Notes under the pieces: generated by a model
Databases searched by the model: none
What the model was told of the DNA's origin: nothing
What the model saw: the letters and a program-made list of their open reading frames with translations, nothing else
Program-made: the position numbers and the translations under genes
From: an uncultured Porphyromonadaceae bacterium
Lineage (GTDB): Bacteria; Bacteroidota; Bacteroidia; Bacteroidales; Muribaculaceae
DNA: 5,806 bases
Reading direction: 5' to 3'
Assembly (NCBI GenBank): GCA_900546835.1
Contig: UREH01000146.1
Location: 1 to 5,806, forward strand
In this document: in pieces, positions 1 to 5,795 of the stretch
Numbering within the stretch: position 1 is the first letter of the stretch
Layout: every line of letters starts with the position of its first letter

Positions 1-2
1 GT

Positions 3-161
3 CCCACCGCCACACAGGCGGCCTGCGCCACCGGCTCCTCCAAAGCGGCCTCCTCGGCTAAGGCGATAAAGACGTCCGACGCCAAAAAGAAAACCTCCGA
101 CACCCCGGCGTTCACCCTCACCCCCTCGAGGCTCCCCGCCGGAGCGCTCCGGCCGCACTGA
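3..161 (+). CDS. C-terminal end of an unidentified upstream protein (5' end outside window)
   Basis: This is the only + strand frame open from the window edge; the other two hit stops at 59-61 and 67-69. It runs 52 codons to TGA at 159-161. Almost every third base is G or C, matching the next gene and supporting real coding. The visible peptide is a low-complexity tail: alanine-, serine- and threonine-rich, with a lysine cluster (DAKKK) flanked by two TSD triplets, ending in PAGALRPH. No domain or catalytic motif can be recognised, so I assign no function. The tail looks disordered and basic, as in a cytoplasmic tail or linker (inference). The stop lies 39 bases before the GH92 start and I see no promoter between them, so the two genes may be co-transcribed. 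Confidence 0.6.
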   Translation, partial: PTATQAACATGSSKAASSAKAIKTSDAKKKTSDTPAFTLTPSRLPAGALRPH

Positions 162-200
162 TTGCCATAGCGAATCAACCTTGACAACCAATCGATTACC

Positions 201-3077
201 ATGAAGATATTTTTTGCAGCCATCCTATTCGCTGCATGCTCGCTCTGCGCCAGAGCCTCCCGTCCCACCGACTTTGTAGATCCTCGCATCGGCTCCGAAG
301 GACTCGGACGCGTATATATCGGTCCCACAACGCCGTTCGGCATGGTGCGCCCCGGTCCGGACTGCACGCCCGGCCCCAACAGCGGCTGGCTTCCGATGCC
401 CGTGCGCGTCGACGGTTTCGCCCAGACCCACGTGAGCGGCACGGGCGGAGGCCCCAAATACGGCAACATCCTCATCCAGCCCTTCTCCGGACCGCTCGAC
501 TCGGCCGTGCACCACGCTCAGCGCCGGTCCGAGACCATTCGCTGCGGCTACTACGCCACCACCTTCAGCGGCTCGGGCATCACCACAGAAATCACCGCCA
601 CACCGCGCGCGGCCGTCTACCGCTTCGCCTATCCCGCCGACTCCGAGCCGGCGCTGATGGTCGACGCGGGATTCTTCCTCGGCGAGACCCCGACACCCGA
701 CGCCCGCGAGGCCCAGCAATTCGTCGGCAGTGAAGTGGCTATCGTGGGCTCCAACGCCGTGGAGGGCTATTCGCGCATTCGCGGCGGATGGAACAACGGC
801 CCCGCTTATACCGTATATTTCTATCTCGAAGCCGACCGCCCGTTTGCCTCTACGGCAACCTTCACTGCAAAACCCTTCTCGGAGAATCCGGCCGAAATAT
901 CCACGGCACGCGAGCAGTACGACCGCGGCCTCAAGACCGGCGCCCTGCTTGGCTTCGCCGAGGGGACCGACACCCTCAACGTGCGCGTGGGCATCTCCTT
1001 CCTCTCCGAGCGAAAGGCCCGCGAGAACCTTTTGTCGCAGACCTCCGGGCGCTCTTTCGAGCAGCTTTATGAGGCGAATCTCGCCGCATGGGATGATGCC
1101 ATAGGCCGCATCTCGCTGGGCAAGTCGACCCCCGACAGCATCCGCCGCATGCTCTACACCGGCCTATACCATACCATGCTGATGCCATCCGACCGCACCG
1201 GCGAGAATCCGCTCTGGACAGACCCGGGCATACCCTACTACGATGACTTCTACGCCATCTGGGACACATATCGCACATCTTCGCCGCTGCTCACTCTCAT
1301 AGCGCCCGAGCGCCAGGCCGACATCGTCAACTCGCTAATCAACATCGGCCACCGCGACGGCTTTTTGCCCGACGCCCGCAGCGGCAATGCCAACGGACGC
1401 ACCCAGGGAGGCTCCAATGCCGACATCGTGCTCGCCGACGCATGCCTCAAAGGACTTTCCGCCATCGACTATAACGCCGCCCTGCGCCAGATGCTCGTCG
1501 ACGGCGAGGTCGACCCCGGCGCGCGCCACGAGGCCGAAGGCCGCGGAGGCCTGACCGACTATATACGTCTGGGCTATGTGCCTCACGGTATCGACCGCGC
1601 CGGCAACCGTACTGTGGAATATTCGCTCTGCGACTTCGCCATCGCCCAGGTGGCGCGACATCTCGCGGCCAACGAGCCAAACGCCATCCGCGCCGACTCT
1701 CTCCGCGCCGTGGCCGACAAATACGACCTCCGCAGCCACAACTGGCGCAACCTCTGGCGTCCAGACGCCACTCAGGCCGGCGTGAGCGGCTTCATAATGC
1801 CGCGCGACGCCTCGGGCCAGTGGATCGACAGCATCCCCTTCGGCCACTCAAGCATGCAGCAGCCGCGCTTCTCCTATCATCCGCTCATGTTCGAGGGCCC
1901 ATGGTACACTCCCTGGTGGTCGATGTTCTTCTACGAGGCATCCTCCTGGGAATATTCGCTGAGCATGCCCCACGACGTGCCGCTGCTCATCGAGGCCTGC
2001 GGCGGTCCGGAGGCGTTCGAGAAGCGCCTCGACACATTTTTCGACCGCGGGTTCTACAACGTAAACAATGAGCCGTCGTTTCTCACCCCCTCGCTCTACC
2101 ACTGGATCGGCCGGGCCGACCGCAGCTCCGACCGCGCCCGCGAAATAGTGAAGGCGCACTTCAGCGACGCCCCCGACGGACTCCCCGGCAACGACGACAG
2201 CGGCGCCATGTCGTCGTGGCTCGTATGCCATCTGATCGGACTCTACCCCAACGCCGCAACCGACCTTTACCTTATTCACGCCCCGATGGTCGAGGAGTCG
2301 GCAATAGACCTCGGCGCCGGCAAACGCCTGCGCATCGTGGCCGAAGGCTTCGCGCCCGAGGAGCGACCCCACGTGATGCGCGCCACGCTCAACGGCCGCG
2401 AGCTCCCCGACCATTTCCTCTCCCACGCCGACCTGATACAAGGTGGCGAGCTGCGCCTCACTATGGGACGCGTAGACCGTCAGCGGCCCGAAATCAGCGC
2501 CGAGCCGGTGGTGCGTCTCGACCCGATGCCCTCCAAAAAGGAATACAAGGGGAAGCCCACGATTGTGACCTCCACCTACCGCCTACACGGCCAGCGCCGC
2601 CGCTTCCGCATGGAGTATCAGCCGCTTAAAAACGGCGGAATGCTGCTTACGTGGGGCATCGAGCGCAACCTCCGCTGGTGGCAGGGGTGCTACCTTATGG
2701 CGCCCGAGGCCGTAGCCGAAGGCACCGTGCTCGACTACACCATGCCGGAAGACGGCAACCGCATCGCCCTCCCCGCCGACGCCACTTTCGGCATCCTCTC
2801 ACGCCGGCAGCTCGAGCTACTGCGCGCCGGCTCCACCACAATCTCCGGCGTGGAATTCCGCCGCATCGACACCGACGGCAACGGTGTGGCTTATGAATCT
2901 GATGTAGCCGATGGCTATTCGGCCACCAAGGAATGTCCGTTAGGCCGACTGATTGAGGCCGTCGACCCTGCCGAAGGTGCCCGCATCCTCGTAGTCGACC
3001 GTCCGGACCTCCCCCTCATCTGGTCCATGACCTCCAACCCCCTCGAAATCGACTGGGACTGCTCCCCCGCCGAATAA
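201..3077 (+). CDS. secreted GH92-family exo-alpha-mannosidase with a C-terminal extension
   Basis: GH92 enzymes are inverting, calcium-dependent exo-alpha-mannosidases that release terminal mannose from N-glycans and yeast mannan. The 958-residue product starts with a signal peptide (KIFFAAILFAACSLC core; likely cut after ARA at 17-19). A lipoprotein reading at Cys13 (FAAC) is possible but has a poor -3 residue. GH92 landmarks follow in order: VDPRIG (26-31), TTPFGMVRPGPD (43-54), THVSGTG (76-82), YTGLYHTMLMPS (319-330), IWDTYRTSSPLLTLI (353-367), FYEASSWEY (577-585) followed by PHD (590-592), and GNDDSGAMSSW (663-673). E579 matches the family's general-acid position, and the GNDD loop the region of its base aspartates. 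QGGSNAD (402-408) and GAMSSW differ from the common GNHA and GQMSAW forms, suggesting a subgroup. The family core ends near 756, typically 700-780 residues; about 200 more follow (see findings). The ATG at 201 is chosen because it begins the signal peptide. No Shine-Dalgarno is present, as usual in Bacteroidota. GH92 membership is near certain; mannose linkage is not readable. Confidence 0.95.
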   Translation: MKIFFAAILFAACSLCARASRPTDFVDPRIGSEGLGRVYIGPTTPFGMVRPGPDCTPGPNSGWLPMPVRVDGFAQTHVSGTGGGPKYGNILIQPFSGPLDSAVHHAQRRSETIRCGYYATTFSGSGITTEITATPRAAVYRFAYPADSEPALMVDAGFFLGETPTPDAREAQQFVGSEVAIVGSNAVEGYSRIRGGWNNGPAYTVYFYLEADRPFASTATFTAKPFSENPAEISTAREQYDRGLKTGALLGFAEGTDTLNVRVGISFLSERKARENLLSQTSGRSFEQLYEANLAAWDDAIGRISLGKSTPDSIRRMLYTGLYHTMLMPSDRTGENPLWTDPGIPYYDDFYAIWDTYRTSSPLLTLIAPERQADIVNSLINIGHRDGFLPDARSGNANGRTQGGSNADIVLADACLKGLSAIDYNAALRQMLVDGEVDPGARHEAEGRGGLTDYIRLGYVPHGIDRAGNRTVEYSLCDFAIAQVARHLAANEPNAIRADSLRAVADKYDLRSHNWRNLWRPDATQAGVSGFIMPRDASGQWIDSIPFGHSSMQQPRFSYHPLMFEGPWYTPWWSMFFYEASSWEYSLSMPHDVPLLIEACGGPEAFEKRLDTFFDRGFYNVNNEPSFLTPSLYHWIGRADRSSDRAREIVKAHFSDAPDGLPGNDDSGAMSSWLVCHLIGLYPNAATDLYLIHAPMVEESAIDLGAGKRLRIVAEGFAPEERPHVMRATLNGRELPDHFLSHADLIQGGELRLTMGRVDRQRPEISAEPVVRLDPMPSKKEYKGKPTIVTSTYRLHGQRRRFRMEYQPLKNGGMLLTWGIERNLRWWQGCYLMAPEAVAEGTVLDYTMPEDGNRIALPADATFGILSRRQLELLRAGSTTISGVEFRRIDTDGNGVAYESDVADGYSATKECPLGRLIEAVDPAEGARILVVDRPDLPLIWSMTSNPLEIDWDCSPAE

Positions 3078-3096
3078 GTCCCCCGATACATTTGCA

Positions 3097-3139
3097 CGCA
3101 CCTCCTAACATGGCGATGATAGGAGGTGCGATTCTTTTT
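3097..3139 (+). terminator. intrinsic terminator after the GH92 gene
   Basis: A perfect 11-base-pair stem is formed by CGCACCTCCTA (3097-3107) and TAGGAGGTGCG (3120-3130). Inside it, after an A-A mismatch, CAT (3109-3111) pairs with ATG (3116-3118) around a GGCG loop. The stem is followed by ATTCTTTTT (3131-3139), a U-rich tract on the + strand only. It sits 20 bases after the GH92 stop. It should end the GH92 transcript and separate it from the next gene. Confidence 0.9.
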
Positions 3140-3238
3140 CGCACCCTACTTACGCGCATGGCTTTACGCCTTGAAATGGCTCCCGGATGGTAGCCACTCG
3201 AAGGCTCATGCCTCAAAAAATCAGCCTTTTAGCATAGT
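3140..3238. other. intergenic stretch with no recognised gene
   Basis: No credible coding frame is seen here. The longest ATG-led + frame after the terminator (from 3158) stops after 11 codons. Only short hairpins occur: TGGCT/AGCCA (3177-3181 with 3192-3196) and AAGGCT/AGCCTT (3201-3206 with 3223-3228, directly followed by two more T). The latter could be a weak second terminator, but the stem is short and the loop is 16 bases. I see no tRNA or known small-RNA fold. Confidence 0.5.
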
Positions 3239-3258
3239 TTAACAAATCTTAACGAATG
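3239..3258 (+). repeat. tandem 10-base TTAAC-type direct repeat
   Basis: TTAACAAATC (3239-3248) is directly followed by TTAACGAATG (3249-3258), 8 of 10 bases identical. A third copy, TTAACAATTC, matches the first at 9 of 10 bases and lies at 3348-3357 in the leader. The 10-base period is about one helical turn. The pair lies just upstream of the G tract and the predicted -7 element, so it could be a regulator site. This is inferred from position only, and A+T-rich DNA gives such repeats by chance fairly easily. Confidence 0.45.
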
Positions 3259-3266
3259 GGGGGGGG
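3258..3266 (+). repeat. homopolymeric G9 tract in the promoter region
   Basis: Nine consecutive G sit in otherwise A+T-rich DNA, followed by AAAA. The tract ends 20 bases before the predicted -7 element, where the -33 element of a Bacteroidota promoter should be. Homopolymer runs of this length are prone to slipped-strand length change. A change here would alter promoter spacing rather than a reading frame. The downstream gene encodes an exported protein, the usual target of phase variation. Confidence 0.6.
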
Positions 3267-3286
3267 AAAAGTGCTAATTTCTATTT

Positions 3287-3294
3287 TAATTTTG
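3287..3294 (+). promoter_or_regulatory. predicted Bacteroidota -7 promoter element
   Basis: TAATTTTG matches the Bacteroidota sigma-ABfr -7 consensus TAnnTTTG exactly. A near copy, TAATTTCT, lies at 3275-3282. No TTTG is present about 20 bases upstream, where the G9/AAAA sequence sits instead, so the promoter may be weak or activator-dependent. Transcription would start around 3298-3301, leaving a leader of roughly 130 bases before the ATG at 3430. Confidence 0.5.
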
Positions 3295-3302
3295 CAATAA
3301 CT

Positions 3303-3340
3303 GTATGCCGACGCAAGCCATCGGCCTAACGTCTGCATGC
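3303..3340 (+). promoter_or_regulatory. imperfect hairpin at the start of the predicted leader RNA
   Basis: GTATGC (3303-3308) pairs with GCATGC (3335-3340), including one G-U. After a C/U mismatch, GACG (3310-3313) pairs with CGTC (3330-3333). GCC (3317-3319) can then pair with GGC (3323-3325). An alternative is GCCGA (3307-3311) with TCGGC (3321-3325). It would form the first part of the leader RNA and might stabilise the message. It matches no riboswitch class I know. Confidence 0.35.
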
Positions 3341-3360
3341 CAATGGGTTAACAATTCGAC

Positions 3361-3375
3361 ATAACACAGTGTTAT
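3361..3375. promoter_or_regulatory. 15-base dyad, candidate operator
   Basis: ATAACAC-A-GTGTTAT is a perfect palindrome around a central A, with 7-base arms. It lies about 60 bases downstream of the predicted transcription start and 54 bases before the ATG. A DNA dyad of this size is typical of a site for a dimeric regulator. As RNA it would form only a 6-base-pair A/U-rich stem with a CAG loop. Its role is inferred from symmetry alone. Confidence 0.4.
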
Positions 3376-3429
3376 TTGCCATCTTTTCTTCTCGGAATCC
3401 ACTTTATCACACATAATTTATCATCAGAT

Positions 3430-5745
3430 ATGAAAAAATTTCTACTCATTTTAATTTGTACAGTTCTCTGTGCGATAGGTGTATACGCGCAGGAATCGTA
3501 CACGATTAAATTTGCAAATTCCGCCAACGGAGCTACACAAATCCAAACCAGCACTAAAGCCACAACATTTATTGCCAGCGATTCGCGGAATTATGTCGAA
3601 GCCTCGCCCGTTTCAGCCGCAACCGCAGTATATTATGGCGGCACCAAAACTGAAGATAAAAACAGCATTCGTTTCAACGGCCAAAGCTCTCAGGGAAACA
3701 TCACCCTCAAAATCGCATCGGGATATCAGGTAAAGGCCACAAAGCTTATACTTTCCTGCAAAAAGTACGCCTCCGGCGACAGTAATACTACCGTAACCGT
3801 GAACGGTGCAACATCCGGCACGATTTCAAACGCAACCGATTTTGATAACGTTGAAGTCGCTCTTGATGGCAGCCTGCTCCAGACAATCGTAATCAAAAAT
3901 AACAACAAAGGCAAATACCGCTTCTACCTGCAGTCAATCACAGTTGTATACGGCTCGCCCGAGGTTGAGGATATCGCTGTAAGCTACGGTTCAACCGCCG
4001 TAACAGCCGAGGAAACCGTAAACGTGCCCATAGGCACCCAGTTCGCCATCGCTGCCAAAAACGCCACCTCAATCACCGTGAACGGTGACAAAACCGACGG
4101 TGCGGAAGCCAAATACACCGCTACCCAAAATGCCGAGGTTAACGTTACCGCCACCGACGGCACGAACGAGAAGACTTTCAAATTCGGCGTAACCGTTTAC
4201 GAAGTTCCCACCGCACCTGCAATATCTGTCGACGGCGCACCTGCTCCCGCCGGAGCATACTATGTGGGAGCCAAAGTTCTACTTACTGCCGAGGCGCAGA
4301 CAGCAGAAATCCGCTATACCCTCGACAGCGCTGAACCTACCGCCGAAACCGGCGATGTATACACCGGCGAAGGCATTCTGCTCCCGGTAGGCGAAACCAC
4401 AGTGAAAGCCGTGGCTGTAGTTGACGGCATCGCGAGCCTCGTGGCTTCAGACACCTATACCGTTGTAAAATACAATCCCGCTATCGCATGGCCGCTTGAA
4501 AGCTACGAGGCCGTAATCGGCCAGAGCTTTGAATCGCCCGTGCTCACCAACGACCACGGTGTGAAAGTGGAATACACAAGTTCGAAAGAGGCTGTGGCAA
4601 CCATCGACGCCGACGGTGTGGTGACTCCTTTGGCCATGGGCACAACCGTAATAACCGCCACAAGCGCTGCAGACGAAACCTACCTCTCCACCACTGCCAC
4701 CTACACCCTGAAAGTCACCGATCCCAACGTAACCAGCGTGACCGAGCACATCGACCGCACTACGTTCGGAATCACCAGCGATGCCTACAACACCTACACA
4801 TACACCAGCGAGGAAACGGGTGTGACCTATGCCATCTGCACAAAATATAACTCCGACGGTATGACACTCAACAACTCCGGTTTCGGAAGCAAGGACGTAA
4901 AACCCGGTTTCGGCATTTCCGACAATCCCAACGGGATGGCATGCAAATCAATCACCGTGAAATACTCCAAGACAATCGCTCCGAGTGTAAAAATGCTGAT
5001 TGTCCGCAACGACGAGACTCCCTACTCGATGATCATGTCCACAGGCAGCAACTCAGGTTTCGGACACGACTATGCTTGGTCGGAAGTAAGCCGGATCGGT
5101 GAGACTAATCTCGAATCGATCACCACTCCCCAAAGCACTTCGGAACCTATCACCTATACCTTCGAAGATGGCGACCTCAGCCAATTTTTCTGCCTGCTGT
5201 GCACCAACGCACATTATGTTGAATACTTCGAGATCGAATGGGTGAAAGCCGCCGGGCCGCAGGTCTATGTGGCTGAGGAAGACGACAATCACATCCTGGT
5301 GAAGATCGACAGCGAGGACTACATCCTCCACTACAAGAAGATTAACAACAACTGGAACAACCACTGGGGTTCGGAGGCTTCAAAAGCTCCCGCCCGCGTG
5401 GCTCAGGACACTACAGGCGAACCCCTTGCCGACAGCGAGGATTGGGTTTCCACCGGCACCAATACCATCACAATCGACAAGACCATAGCCGATCATCAGA
5501 ACCGTCACTATAAGTTCACCGCCTTCCACAAGGATGACACAGCGCTGGCCAACGAGCTCAACCACGTGAACTTCTTCATCGACGGCGACGGTACGCTCAC
5601 CGGCATCGAAGGCATCGGGGCTGAGGCCGGCGCCGACGCTCCCGCCGAGTACTACGACCTGCAGGGCCGCCGCGTGGCAAACCCCGTCAGCGGTCTCTAC
5701 ATCCGTCGCACAGGCTCGAAAGTCGAGAAAGTATTTGTGAAATAA
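3430..5745 (+). CDS. secreted multidomain beta-sandwich/Ig-like protein with sorting-type C-terminal tail
   Basis: The 771-residue product is exported and has no recognised enzyme domain. The ATG at 3430 is chosen because a classical signal peptide begins there (MKKFLLILI, cut after VYA at residue 20); a TTG at 3376 would add 18 residues ahead of it. Modules in order: a beta-rich domain (about 22-175) ending KYRFYLQSITVVY; an Ig-like segment (178-257); a chitobiase/hexosaminidase-C-terminal-like module (about 258-345; AEIRYTLDSAEPTAETGDVY and VKAVAVVDG); a BIG2-like module (about 350-430; VATIDADGVVTPLAMGTTVI); a second large beta domain (about 435-606) ending VEYFEIEWVK; and an Asp/Asn-rich segment (608-720). 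The tail EYYDLQGRRVANPVSGLYI (740-758), ending in a KVEKVFVK strand, resembles Por-secretion (type IX) C-terminal sorting domains. It probably acts at the cell surface as a binding or adhesive protein (inference). G+C content climbs from the 5' to the 3' end. Module names rest on pattern recognition, and the function is unknown. Confidence 0.9.
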   Translation: MKKFLLILICTVLCAIGVYAQESYTIKFANSANGATQIQTSTKATTFIASDSRNYVEASPVSAATAVYYGGTKTEDKNSIRFNGQSSQGNITLKIASGYQVKATKLILSCKKYASGDSNTTVTVNGATSGTISNATDFDNVEVALDGSLLQTIVIKNNNKGKYRFYLQSITVVYGSPEVEDIAVSYGSTAVTAEETVNVPIGTQFAIAAKNATSITVNGDKTDGAEAKYTATQNAEVNVTATDGTNEKTFKFGVTVYEVPTAPAISVDGAPAPAGAYYVGAKVLLTAEAQTAEIRYTLDSAEPTAETGDVYTGEGILLPVGETTVKAVAVVDGIASLVASDTYTVVKYNPAIAWPLESYEAVIGQSFESPVLTNDHGVKVEYTSSKEAVATIDADGVVTPLAMGTTVITATSAADETYLSTTATYTLKVTDPNVTSVTEHIDRTTFGITSDAYNTYTYTSEETGVTYAICTKYNSDGMTLNNSGFGSKDVKPGFGISDNPNGMACKSITVKYSKTIAPSVKMLIVRNDETPYSMIMSTGSNSGFGHDYAWSEVSRIGETNLESITTPQSTSEPITYTFEDGDLSQFFCLLCTNAHYVEYFEIEWVKAAGPQVYVAEEDDNHILVKIDSEDYILHYKKINNNWNNHWGSEASKAPARVAQDTTGEPLADSEDWVSTGTNTITIDKTIADHQNRHYKFTAFHKDDTALANELNHVNFFIDGDGTLTGIEGIGAEAGADAPAEYYDLQGRRVANPVSGLYIRRTGSKVEKVFVK

Positions 5746-5767
5746 TCCCTGAAACACCACCACATAA

Positions 5768-5795
5768 CGGCGCCCCGACGTGAGCCGGGGCGCCG
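5768..5795 (+). terminator. G+C-rich stem-loop after the second gene, probable terminator
   Basis: CGGCGCCCCG (5768-5777) and CGGGGCGCCG (5786-5795) form a perfect 10-base-pair stem with an 8-base loop, 22 bases after the stop. The stem is very stable. What follows (GAGTATCTCCC) lacks a good T run before the window ends, so efficient intrinsic termination is not certain. An mRNA 3'-end protecting hairpin is the alternative. Confidence 0.65.

Noticed and set aside
181..186. TTGACA resembling an E. coli -35 box before the GH92 gene
   Set aside because: It lies only 14 bases before the ATG, has no matching downstream element, and Bacteroidota promoters use a different consensus.
233..242. Lipobox at Cys13 (FAAC) making the GH92 a lipoprotein
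   Set aside because: The -3 residue is Phe rather than Leu/Val/Ile and the hydrophobic stretch before it is short; the ARA site at 17-19 fits signal peptidase I better. It remains possible but is not called.
225..1104. Other-frame + and - strand open frames over the GH92 N-terminus
   Set aside because: Arginine/alanine/proline-rich translations typical of frame-shifted G+C-rich coding DNA; the GH92 frame has continuous motifs throughout.
1335..2441. Long open frames on the - strand within the GH92 gene (for example 1335-1847 and 1848-2441)
   Set aside because: They mirror the G+C-rich third-position bias of the + strand gene, have no recognisable domains, and overlap a gene with clear family motifs.
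3121..3160. AGGAGGTG resembling a strong Shine-Dalgarno site followed by an ATG at 3158
   Set aside because: It is the right arm of the terminator stem. The ATG is about 30 bases away, its frame stops after 11 codons, and Bacteroidota rarely use such sites.
3201..3230. AAGGCT/AGCCTT hairpin with a T run as a second terminator
   Set aside because: A 6-base-pair stem with a 16-base loop, with part of the T run inside the stem, is too weak to call.
3376..3429. Upstream TTG start that would extend the second protein by 18 residues
   Set aside because: The extension precedes a textbook signal peptide at the ATG at 3430 and overlaps the A/T-rich leader; TTG is an uncommon start and has no support here.
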